Origin: Seriola aureovittata
Taxonomy: Eukaryota > Chordata > Actinopteri > Carangiformes > Carangidae
NCBI RefSeq assembly: GCF_021018895.1
Contig: NC_079373.1
Coordinates: 13,984,501 to 14,048,500, forward strand
DNA: 64,000 nt
Direction of reading: 5' to 3'
The notes under the pieces were generated by a model. That model did not search any database, was not told the origin of the DNA, and was given only the letters and a program-made list of their open reading frames with translations. Below are positions 36,496-48,700 of this stretch, piece after piece (the first letter of the stretch is position 1; every line of letters begins with the position of its first letter). Made by a program: the position numbers and the translations under genes.

Positions 36496-36872
36496 CACCA
36501 ACACCATGGAGTGCATTTCTACATCAGTGCAGCATGCTGAGAAGCTTAACCAATAATGTCAATAAAAATAAGATGTTAACTTTTGCTACTTTAGCACTGA
36601 ACACAGAGTACAACTGAGGCTCCTGATACAGGGAAACATTGACCACATCATAATTTTGACTTGATGATGGCGCAACATGAGAAGTATGACGGTCACCAAA
36701 GTCAGTAGCATTCTGGTTCTCTGTGGACCATGAATAATTCTGTAGGAAAACTTTATGGCAATCCATCAAATAATTGATATATTTCATTCTGGACCCAATG
36801 ATGGACCAACTGACCAACCAACAGACCGACATTGCCATCCCTAGAGCCATGCCGCTATCAGGCTAAAAAACT
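36495..36872. mobile_element. Teleost dispersed repeat, class uncertain
   Basis: The phrases GATGATGGCGCAACATGAGA, GGTCACCAAAGTCAGTAGCA, TATGGCAATCCATCAAATAA, TTCATTCTGGACC, CCAACAGACCGACATTGCCA and TCCCTAGAGCCATGCCGCTA follow in the order I recall for a very common repeat in spiny-rayed fish genomes. That repeat has no long coding frame, and none is seen here. I am not sure whether it derives from a DNA transposon or a retroelement 3' region. Confidence 0.5.
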
Positions 36873-37272
36873 GTGTCCACATGGCCACATTTGGGATATT
36901 TGCCGCTCTGGCACATTTGATAGCAAAAAGCTGGCGACAAGTAAATGACACAGACAGACAGAACATGCAACACAAGCAAAACCTCAATACTCACACTAGC
37001 TTCTGCAATCCTTTGTGCTTTGGATCTACTGAATTGTATCAAACTTTTGACATGGCTGCTGGCTGGTGATATAGAGTCATCTGAGTATTTTTGCTATGAC
37101 TACTGGCAGTTTAATAAACAGTTTAGTAGTAATTTAGCAGTTTAGTTCTGATTTAAAACAATGTCTAACCAGAACTGTTTGATTAATTGCAATTTTCAAT
37201 TTCAACCTTCAAGCCAATGAGTATTTACTATACCGAAACATAATAATCTTATTAAACTTTCTTTCTGTTATC
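36873..37272. other. Intergenic stretch, no gene seen
   Basis: Ordinary AT-rich DNA between the dispersed repeat and the Tc1-like terminus. Overlapping short frames have no recognisable content. Confidence 0.5.
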
Positions 37273-37274
37273 TA

Positions 37275-37345
37275 CAGTGCATTCGGAAAGTCTTCAGACT
37301 CCTTCAACTTTTTCAGAGGAGGCTTGGTCGGGCCACTATAAAGCT
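37275..37345. mobile_element. Tc1-like transposon terminus (fragment)
   Basis: CAGTGCATTCGGAAAGTCTT followed by CAGACTCCTTCAACTTTTTC matches the terminal inverted repeat type of teleost Tc1/mariner elements (CAGTGCATTCGGAAAGTATT then CAGACCCCTTCACTTTTTC). It is preceded by TA at 37273-37274, as expected for the TA target site. The following TTGGTCGGGCCACT may be internal Tc1 sequence. No transposase and no opposite end are visible; the satellite array starts within 20 bp of the fragment. Confidence 0.65.
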
Positions 37346-39274
37346 CAGATCAATGGGGGATACTATAACGTTTTGTCACATTTTTATTCCTTACTATACT
37401 ATGCCATTTTATGCCTTACTATACTATGATGTTTTTTCTCTTTTTTCTACCTTACTATACCATGACATTTTCTGCTTTACTATACTAAGACTTTTTTTCA
37501 GATATTTATGCCTTACTATACTATGACATTTTATGCCTTACTATACAATAATGTTTTCTCACATTTTTATGCCATACTGTACTGTGACGTTTTTATGCCT
37601 TACAATACTGTGACGTTTTTTCACCTTTTTCTGCCTTACTATACTATGATTTATTCTTACTATTTTATGGCTTACTATACTATGACATTTTCTGCCTTAC
37701 TATACTATGATGTTTTCTCACTTTTTTTATGCCTTACTATACTATGATGTTTTCTCATGTTTTATGCGTTACTATACTATGACGTTTTCTCAAATTTTTA
37801 TGCCTTACTATACTATGACATTTTATGCCTTACAATACTATGAAGTTTTTTCACGTTTTTATGCCTCACTATACTATGACATTTTATGCCTTACAATACT
37901 ATGAAGTTTTTTCACGTTTTTATGCCTCACTATACTATGACATTTTATGCCTTACTATACAATGATGTTTTCTCATGTTTTTATGCCTTAGTATACTGAG
38001 ACTTTTTTTCACATTTTTATGCCTCACTATACTATGACATTTTATGCCTTACTATACAATTATGTTTTCTCACATTTTTTTTGTGCCTTACTATACTATG
38101 ATGTTTTCTCATGTTTTTATGCCTTACTATACTATAATGTTTTCTCGCTTTTTTATGCCTTAAAATACTATGAAGTTTTTTCAAATTTTTATGCCTCACT
38201 ATACTATGACATTTTATGCCTTACTACACTAAGACTTTTTTTGACGTTTTTTTGCCTCAATATACTATGTTTTCTCATGTTTTAATGCCTTACTATACTA
38301 TGACGTTTTTATGCCTTACAATACTATGACATTTTTTGATGTTTTTATGCCTTACTATGATATGACATTTTAGGCCTTATTATACTATGTTCTTTTTTCA
38401 CCTTTTTTTGCCTAAATATACTTTGTTTTCTCATGTTTTTATGCCTTACTATACTATGACATTTTATGCCTTATCAGACTATGATATTTTTAAATGTTTT
38501 CATGCATTACCATACTATGACATTTTTTGACATTTTTATGCCTTACTATACTATGACATTTCATGCCTTACTATACTAAGACTTTTTTTCACATATTTAT
38601 GCCTTACTATAATATGACATTTTATGCCTTACTATACTATGAAGTTTTTTTTCACATTTTTATGCCTCAATATACTATGACATTTTATGCCCTACTATAC
38701 AATGATGTTTTCTCACATTTTTATGCCATACTATACTGAGACGTTTTTCTGCCTTACTATACTATGATTTTTTCTTACTATTTTATACCTTACTATACTA
38801 TGACATTTTCTGCCTTACTAGACTTTGATGTTTTCTCACTTTTTTTATGCCTTACTATACTATGATGTTTTCTCATGTTTTTATGCCTTACTATACTATG
38901 ACATTTTATGCCTCAATATACTATGATATTTTTTCACCTTTTTCTGCCTTACTATACTATGATGTTTTCTTATGTTTTCATATATTTTTGGACGTTTTTT
39001 ATACCTCCCTGCCCTATGATGTTTTTATGCCTTACTACACTATTACGTTTTATGCCTTATTAGAATATGATGTTTTTTGACGTATTTATACCTTACTATA
39101 CTATGACATTTTAATGCCTGACTATATTATTTTTTTTTACCTTATACTATGAGATTTTTTCATTTTTCATGTCATACTATCCAATGACGTTAACATGGCT
39201 TCCAACATTAGGCTTTTTATGAGGTTTTTATTCCTTACTATACTATGACGTTTTCTATGCCTTACTATACGATA

Positions 39275-39540
39275 TACTCCCTCAACACACCCACAATGAT
39301 GGCAGCATGTACAGATGTAGTGGCTCTGCTCTTCTTGATTTGTTTGTTTTTATTTATTTATGGTTTGTTTTTATTTATTTTGTGATTGGAATGTGTGATT
39401 GGAATGTGTCTACTGTAGTGTTGTCACTGCACGTAGTTATGTTTACTGTATGTACTATTGCATGTACCACTGCTGAAAGGTAATTTCATTGTACACTCTG
39501 GAATGACAATAAAGGCATTGAATTAAATTGAAATGAATTA
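39275..39540 (+). mobile_element. LINE-2-like 3' end fragment, copy 1 inside satellite
   Basis: Starts TACTCCCTCAACACACCC and ends GGTAATTTCATTGTACACTC, GGAATGACAATAAAGGCATT and AATTAAATTGAAATGAATT. This closely follows the 3' terminus of fish L2-clade LINEs (AATTTCGTTGTAC then AATGACAATAAAG and a short tandem tail). The fragment is about 266 bp, has no reverse transcriptase, and contains a tandem TGATTGGAATGTG pair. It interrupts the satellite and is followed directly by further units. Confidence 0.65.
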
Positions 39541-40600
39541 TGAAATTTTTCATGTCTTACTATACTATGACGTTTTCTCACTTTTTTATGCCTTACTATA
39601 CTATGATGTTTTTATGCCTTACTATACTATGAAGTTTTTTCAAGTTTTTATGCCTCACTATACTATGACGTTTTTATGCCTTATTACACTATGACGTGTT
39701 TTTCACCTTTTTATGACTTACTATACTATGACATTTTATGCCTTACTATACATGATGTTTTCTCATTTTTTCTGCCTCACTATACTATGACATTTTCTGC
39801 TTTACTATACTATGACTTTTTTTCACATATTTATGCCTTACTATACTATGACATTTCATGCCTTACTATACTATGAAGTTTTTTCACAGTTTTATGCCTC
39901 ACTATACTATGACACTTTATGCCTTACTACAATAAGACTTTTTTTTTACTTTTTTTGCCTTTCTATACTATGTTATTTTCTCACTTTTTTATGCCTTACT
40001 ATACTATGACTTTTTAATGCCTTACTATACTATGACATTTTATGCCTCACTATACTATGACGTTTTTATGCCTTATTACACTATGACGTGTTTTTCACCT
40101 TTTTATGCCTTACTATACTATGAAGTTTTTTCACCTTTTTCTGCCTTACTATACTATGAAGTTTTTTCACATTTTTATGCCTTACTATACTATGACATTT
40201 TATGCTTTACTATACTAAGACTTTTTTTTCACATATTTATACCTTACTATACTATGACATTTTATGCCTTACTATACTATGAAGTTTTTTCACATTTTTA
40301 TGCCTCACTATACTATGACACTTTATGTCTTACTACAATAAGACTTTTTTTACAACTTTTTTTGCCTTTCTGTACAATGATATTTTTTCACTTTTTTATG
40401 CCTTATTATACTATGATGTTTTTATGCCTTACTATACTATGACGTTTTTTCACATTTTTATGCCTTACTATACTATGACATTTTATGCCTTACTATACTA
40501 TGATGTTTTCTCATTTTTCTCTGCCTCACTATACTATGACGTTTTTATGCTTTATTACACTATGACGTTTTTTCAACTTTTTATGCCTTACTATACCATA

Positions 40601-40866
40601 TACTCCCTCAACACACCCGCAATGATGGCGGCATGTACAGATGTAGTGGCTCTGCTCTTCTTGATTTGTTTGTTTTTATTTATTTATGGTTTGTTTTTAT
40701 TTATTTTGTGATTGGAATGTGTGATTGGAATGTGTCTACTGTAGTGTTGTCACTGCACGTAGATATGTTTACTGTATGTACTATTGCATGTACCACTGCT
40801 GAAAGGTAATTTCATTGTACACTCTGGAATGACAATAAAGGCATTGAATTAAATTGAAATGAATTA
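40601..40866 (+). mobile_element. LINE-2-like 3' end fragment, copy 2 inside satellite
   Basis: Same length as the copy 1,326 bp upstream, with only about three substitutions seen by eye (CACAAT/CGCAAT, GGCAGC/GGCGGC, TAGTT/TAGAT). Roughly the next 250 bp of satellite after each copy also match unit by unit. This indicates co-duplication with the array and not two independent insertions. Confidence 0.7.
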
Positions 40867-41469
40867 TGAAATTTTTCATGTCTTACTATACTATGACGTT
40901 TTCTCACTTTTTTATGCCTTACTATACTATGATGTTTTTATGCCTTACTATACTATGAAGTTTTTTCAAGTTTTTATGCCTCACTATACTATGACGTTTT
41001 TATGCCTTATTACACTATGACGTGTTTTTCACCTTTTTATGACTTACTATACTATGACATTTTATGCCTTACTATACATGATGTTTTCTCATTTTTTCTG
41101 CCTCACTATACTATGACATTTTATGCTTTACTATACTATGACGTTATTTCACATTTTTATGCCTTACTATACTATGAAGTTTTTTCACATTTATGCCTTA
41201 CTATACTATGACTTTTTAATGCCTTACTATACTATGACATTTTTATGCCTTATTACACTATGACGTGTTTTTCACCTTTTTATGCCTTACTATACTATGA
41301 CATTTTATGCTTTACTATACTATGACGTTATTTCACATTTTTATGCCTTACTATACTATGAAGTTTTTTCATCTTTTTCTGCCTTACTATACTATGAAGT
41401 TTTTTCACATATTTTAGCGTTACTATACTATGACATTTTATGCCTTACTATACTATGAAGTTTTTTCAC

Positions 41470-44400
41470 ATTTTTATGCCTCACTATACTATGACACTTT
41501 ATGCCTTACTACAATAAGACTTTATTTAAACTTTTTTTGCCTTTCTATACTATGATATTGTTTCACTTTTTTATGCCTTACTATACTATGATGTTTTTAT
41601 GCCTTACTATACTATGACGTTTTTTCACGTTTTTATGCCTTACTATACTATGAAGTTTTTTCACATTTATGCCTTACTATACTATGACATTTTCTGCTTT
41701 ACTATACTACGACCTTTTTTCACATATTTGGGCCTTACTATACTATGACATTTTATGCCTTACTATACTATGAAGTTTTTTCACAGTTTTATGCCTCACT
41801 ATACTATGACACTTTATGCCTTACTACAATCAGACTTTTTTTTTTTTTTTTACTTTTTTTGCCTTTCTATACTATGATATTTTCTCACTTTTTTATGCCT
41901 TACTATACTATGACTTTTTAATGCCTTACTATACTATGACATTTTATGCATGACTATACTATGATGTTTTCTCATTTTTTTATGCCTCACTTTACTATGA
42001 CGTTTTTATGCCTGATTACACTATGACGTGTTTTTCACCTTTTTATGCTTTAATATACTAAGACTTTTTTTCACATATTTATGCCTTACTATACTATGAC
42101 ATTTTATGCCTTACTATACTAAGAAGTTTTTTCACATTTTATGCCTCACTATACTATGACATTTTATGCCTTACTATACTATGAAGTTTTTTCACATTTT
42201 TATGCCTCACTATACTATGACATTTTATGCCTTACTACAATAAGACTTTTTTTAAACGTTTTTATGCCTTACTATACTATGACATTTTATGCTTTACTAT
42301 ACTAAGACTTTTTTCACATATTTATGCCCTTCTATACTATGACATTTTATGCTTTACTATACTATGACGTTATTTCACATTTTTATGCCTTACTATACTA
42401 TGAAGTTTTTTCACATTTATGCCTTACTATACTATGACTTTTTAATGCCTTACTATACTATGACTTTTTAATGCCTTACTATACTATGACATTTTTATGC
42501 CTTATTACACTATGACGTGTTTTTCACCTTTTTATGCCTTACTATACTATGACATTTTATGCTTTACTATACTATGACGTTATTTCACATTTTTATGCCT
42601 TACTATACTATGAAGTTTTTTCATCTTTTTCTGCCTTACTATACTATGAAGTTTTTTCACCTTTTTCTGCCTTACTATACTATGAAGTTTTTTCAAATTT
42701 TTATGCCTTACTATACTATGACATTTTATGCTTTACTATACTATGACATTATTTCACATTTTTATGCCTTACTATACTATGAAGTTTTTTCACAGTTTTA
42801 TGCCTCACTATACTATGACATTTTCTGCCTTACTATACTATGAAGTTTTTTCACCTTTTTATGCCTTACTATACTATGACATTTTATGCTTTATTACACT
42901 ATGACGTGTTTTTCACCTTTTTATGCTTTACTATACTATGAAGTTTTTTCACATTTTTATGCCTTACTATACTATGACATTTTATGCTTTACTATACTAA
43001 GACTTTTTTTCACATATTTATGCCTTACTATACTATGACATTTTATGCCTTACTATACTATGAAGTTTTTTCACATTTTTTGCCTTACTATACTATGACA
43101 TTTTATGCTTTACTATACTATGACGTTATTTCACATTTTTATGCTTACTATACTATGAAGTTTTTTCATCTTTTTCTGCCTTACTATACTATGAAGTTTT
43201 TTCACATATTTTAGCGTTACTATACTATGACATTTTATGCCTTACTATACTATGAAGTTTTTTCACATTTTTATGCCTCACTATACTATGACACTTTATG
43301 CCTTACTACAATAAGACTTTATTTAAACTTTTTTTGCCTTTCTATACTATGATATTGTTTCACTTTTTTATGCCTTACTATACTATGATGTTTTTATGCC
43401 TTACTATACTATGACGTTTTTTCACGTTTTTATGCCTTACTATACTATGAAGTTTTTTCACATTTTATGCCTTACTATACTATGACATTTTCTGCTTTAC
43501 TATACTACGACCTTTTTTCACATATTTGGGCCTTACTATACTATGACATTTTATGCCTTACTATACTATGAAGTTTTTTCACAGTTTTATGCCTCACTAT
43601 ACTATGACACTTTATGCCTTACTACAATCAGACTTTTTTTTTTTTTTTACTTTTTTTGCCTTTCTATACTATGATATTTTCTCACTTTTTTATGCCTTAC
43701 TATACTATGACTTTTTAATGCCTTACTATACTATGACATTTTATGCATGACTATACTATGATGTTTTCTCATTTTTTTATGCCTCACTTTACTATGACGT
43801 TTTTATGCCTGATTACACTATGACGTGTTTTTCACCTTTTTATGCTTTAATATACTAAGACTTTTTTTCACATATTTATGCCTTACTATACTATGACATT
43901 TTATGCCTAAATGTACTACGAAGTTTTTTCACATTTTATGCCTCACTATACTATGACATTTTATGCCTTACTATACTATGAAGTTTTTTCACATTTTTAT
44001 GCCTCACTATACTATGACATTTTATGCCTTACTACAATAAGACTTTTTTTAAACGTTTTTATGCCTTACTATACTATGACATTTTATGCTTTACTATACT
44101 AAGACTTTTTTTCACATTTTTATGCCTTCTATACTATGACATTTTATGCTTTACTATACTATGACGTTATTTCACATTTTTATGCCTTACTATACTATGA
44201 GGTTTTTTCACATTTATGCCTTACTATACTATGACTTTTTAATGCCTTACTATACTATGACTTTTTAATGCCTTACTATACTATGACATTTTTATGCCTT
44301 ATTACACTATGACGTGTTTTTCACCTTTTTATGCCTTACTATACTATGACATTTTATGCTTTACTATACTATGACGTTATTTCACATTTTTATGCCTTAC

Positions 44401-45700
44401 TATAATATGAAGTTTTTTCACATTTTTATGCCTCACTATACTATGACACTTTATGCCTTACTACAATAAGACTTTATTTAAACTTTTTTTGCCTTTCTAT
44501 ACTATGATATTGTTTCACTTTTTTATGCCTTACTATAGTATGATGTTTTTATGCCTTACTATACTATGACGTTTTTTCACGTTTTTATGCCTTACTATAC
44601 TATGAAGTTTTTTCACATTTATGCCTTACTATACTATGACATTTTCTGCTTTACTATACTACGACCTTTTTTCACATATTTGGGCCTTACTATACTATGA
44701 CATTTTATGCCTTACTATACTATGAAGTTTTTTCACAGTTTTATGCCTCACTATACTATGACACTTTATGCCTTACTACAATCAGACTTTTTTTTTTTTT
44801 TTTACTTTTTTTGCCTTTCTATACTATGATATTTTCTCACTTTTTTATGCCTTACTATACTATGACTTTTTAATGCCTTACTATACTATGACATTTTATG
44901 CATGACTATACTATGATGTTTTCTCATTTTTTTATGCCTCACTTTACTATGACGTTTTTATGCCTGATTACACTATGACGTGTTTTTCACCTTTTTATGC
45001 TTTAATATACTAAGACTTTTTTTCACATATTTATGCCTTACTATACTATGACATTTTATGCCTAAATGTACTACGAAGTTTTTTCACATTTTATGCCTCA
45101 CTATACTATGACATTTTATGCCTTACTATACTATGAAGTTTTTTCACATTTTTATGCCTCACTATACTATGACATTTTATGCCTTACTACAATAAGACTT
45201 TTTTTAAACGTTTTTATGCCTTACTATACTATGACATTTTATGCTTTACTATACTAAGACTTTTTTCACATATTTATGCCCTTCTATACTATGACATTTT
45301 ATGCTTTACTATACTATGACGTTATTTCACATTTTTATGCCTTACTATACTATGAAGTTTTTTTACATTTATGCCTTACTATACTATGACTTTTTAATGC
45401 CTTACTATACTATGACTTTTTAATGCCTTACTATACTATGACATTTTTATGCCTTATTACACTATGACGTGTTTTTCACCTTTTTATGCCTTACTATACT
45501 ATGACATTTTATGCTTTACTATACTATGACGTTATTTCACATTTTTATGCCTTACTATACTATGAAGTTTTTTCATCTTTTTCTGCCTTACTATACTATG
45601 AAGTTTTTTCACCTTTTTCTGCCTTACTATACTAAGAAGTTTTTTTCAAATTTTTATGCCTTACTATATTATGACATTTTATGCTTTACTATACTATGAC
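41470..45700 (+). repeat. Higher-order repeat block, periods 1,798 and 1,155 bp
   Basis: Rare unit variants recur in the same order three times. GGGCCTTACT occurs at 41730, 43528 and 44682, TTTATTTAAAC at 41521, 43318 and 44473, and GCATGACTATACTATG near 41946, 43744 and 44899. The spacing is about 1,798 bp and then 1,155 bp, so the second block looks like the first with about 640 bp removed. The last two blocks are nearly identical over about 1 kb; AAATGTACTACGAAG at about 43909 and 45064 is in both. Confidence 0.85.
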
Positions 45701-48700
45701 GTTATTTCACATTTTTATGCCTTACTATAATATGAAGCTTTTTCACAGTTTTATGCCTCACTATACTATGACATTTTATGCCTTACTATACTATGAAGTT
45801 TTTTTCAAATTTTTATGCCTTACTATACTATGACATTTAATGCTTTACTATGACTTTATTTCACATTTTTATGCCTTACTATACTATAAAGTTTTTTCAC
45901 ATTTTTATGCCTTACTATACTATGACATTTTATGCTTTACTATACTAAGACTTTTTTTCACATATTTATGCCTTACTATACTATGACATTTTATGCCTTA
46001 CTATACTATGAAGTCTTTTCACATTTTTTGCCTCACTATACTATGACATTTTATGCCTTACTATACTATGAAGTTTTTTCACATTTTTATGCCTCACTAT
46101 ACTATGACATTTTATGCCTTACTATACTATGAAGTTTTTTCACATATTTTAGCGTTACTATACTATGACATTTTATGCCTTACTATACTATGAAGTTTTT
46201 TCACAGTTTTGTGCCTCACTATACTATGACACTTTATGCCTTACTACAATAAGACTTTTTTTAAAAACTTTTTTTGCCTTTCTATACTATGATATTTTCT
46301 CACTTTTTTATGCCTTACTATACTATGATGTTTTTATGCCTTACTATACTACAACGTTTTTTCACGTTTGTATGCCTTACTATACTATGACATTTTATGC
46401 CTTACTATACTATGATGTTTTCTCATTCTTTTCTACCTCACTATACTATGACGTTTTTATGCCTTATTACACTATGACGTGCTTTTCACCTTTTCATGCC
46501 TTACTATACCATGATATTGTTTCACTTTTTTATTCCTTACTATACTCTGACATTTTATGCCTTACTATACTATGATTTTTTGTCATTTTTTTCTGCCTCA
46601 CTTTACTATGACGTTTTTATGCCTTATTACACTATGACGTGCTTTTCACCTTTTCATGCCTTACTATACCATGAAGTTTTTTCACCTTTTTATGACTTAC
46701 TATACTATGACATTTTATGCCTTACTATACTATGATGTTTTCTCATTTCTTTCTGCCTCACTATACTATGACATTTTATGCCTTACTACAATAAGACTTT
46801 TTTTTTTACGTTTTTATGCCTTACTATACTATGACATTTTATGCTTTACTATACTAAGACTTTTTTTCACATATTTATGCCTTACTATACTATGACATTT
46901 CATGCCTTACTATACTATGAAGTTTTTTCACAGTTTTATGCCTCACTATACTATGACACTTTATGCCTTACTACAATAAGACTTTTTTTAAAAAACTTTT
47001 TTTGCCTTTCTATACTATGATATTGTTTCACTTTTTTATGCCTTACTATACTATGATGTTTTTATGCCTTACTATACTATGACGTTTTTTCACGTTTGTA
47101 TGCCTTACTATACTATGACATTTTATGCCTTACTATACTATGATGTTTTCTCATTCTTTTCTACCTCACTATACTATGACGTTTTTATGCCTTATTACAC
47201 TATGACGTTTTTCACCTTTTTATGCCTTACTATACTATGAAGTTTTTTCAAATTTTTATGCCTTACTATACTATGACATTTTATGCTTTACTATACTATG
47301 ACTTTATTTCACATTTTTATGCCTTACTATACTATGAAGTTTTTTCACATTTTTATTCCTTACTATACTATGACATTTTATGCCTTACTATACTATGAAG
47401 TTTTTTCACAGTTTTATGCCTCACTATACTACGACACTTTATGCCTTACTACAATAAGACTTTTTTTAAAAACTTATTTTGCCTTTCTATACTATGATAT
47501 TTTCTCACTTTTTTATGCCTTACTATACTATGATGTTTTCTTGCCTTACTATACTATGACGTTTTTTCACGTTTGTATGCCTTACTATACTATGACATTT
47601 TATGCCTTACTATACTATGATGTTTTCTCATTCTTTTCTGCCTCACTATACTATGACGTTTTTATGCCTTATTACACTATGACGTGTTTTTCACCTTTTT
47701 ATGCCTTACTTTACTATGAAGTTTTTTCAAATTTTTATGCCTTACTATACTATGAAGTTTTTTCACATTTTTATGCCTCATTATACTATGACATTTTAAT
47801 GCTTTACTATACTATGACTTTATTTCAAATTTTTATGCCTTACTATACTATGACGTTATTTCACATTTTTATTCCTTACTATACTATGTTTTTTCACATT
47901 TCTATGCCTCACTATCCTATGACTTTTTTATGCCTTATTACATTATGACGTTTTTTCACATATTTATGCCTTACTATACTATGACATTTTATGCTTTACT
48001 ATACTATGACTTTATTTCACATTTTTATGCCTTACTATACTATGAAGTTTTTTCAAAATTTTATGCCTCATTATACTATGACATTTTATGCTTTACTATA
48101 CTATGACTTTATTTCAAATTTTTATGCCTTACTATACTATGACGTTATTTCACATTTTTATTCCTTACTATACTATGTTTTTTCACATTTTTATGCCTCA
48201 CTATCCTATGACTTTTTTATGCCTTATTACATTATGAAGTTTTTTCACGTATTTATGCCTTACTATACTATGACATTTTATGCTTTACTATACTATGACT
48301 TTATTTCACATTTTTATGCCTTACTATACTATGAAGTTTTTTCACATTTTTATGCCTCACTATACTATGACATTTTATGCCTTACTACAATAAGACTTTT
48401 TTTAAACTTTGTTTGCCTTTCTATACTATGATATTTTCTCACTTTTTTATGCCTTATTATACTATGATGATTTTATGCCTTACTATACTATGATGTTTTT
48501 TCACGTTTGTATGCCTTACTATACTATGACGTTTTTTCACGTTTGTATGCCTTACTATACTATGACATTTTATGCCTTACTATACTATGATGTTTTCTCA
48601 TTCTTTTCTGCCTCACTATACTATGACGTTTTTATGCCTTATTGCACTATCACGTGTTTTTCACCTTGTTATGCCTTACTATACTATGACATTTTATGCT

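Larger units (their letters stand above)
39275..41120 (+). repeat. 1,326-bp higher-order tandem duplication
   Basis: The LINE-2-like fragment and the downstream satellite up to the landmark CTTACTATACATGATG recur at a constant offset of 1,326 bp (for example 39275/40601, 39301/40627, 39481/40807). The first repeat spans about 39275-39790 and the second about 40601-41116, with less similar satellite between. One unequal exchange within the array explains this. Confidence 0.8.

Noticed and set aside
47283..47948. 221-codon open frame with regular MPYYTM / YALLYYD motifs
   Set aside because: It is a translation of the tandem satellite. Unit lengths of 25 and 37 bp are not multiples of three, and the third frame of the core always hits TGA, so there is no selected coding frame.
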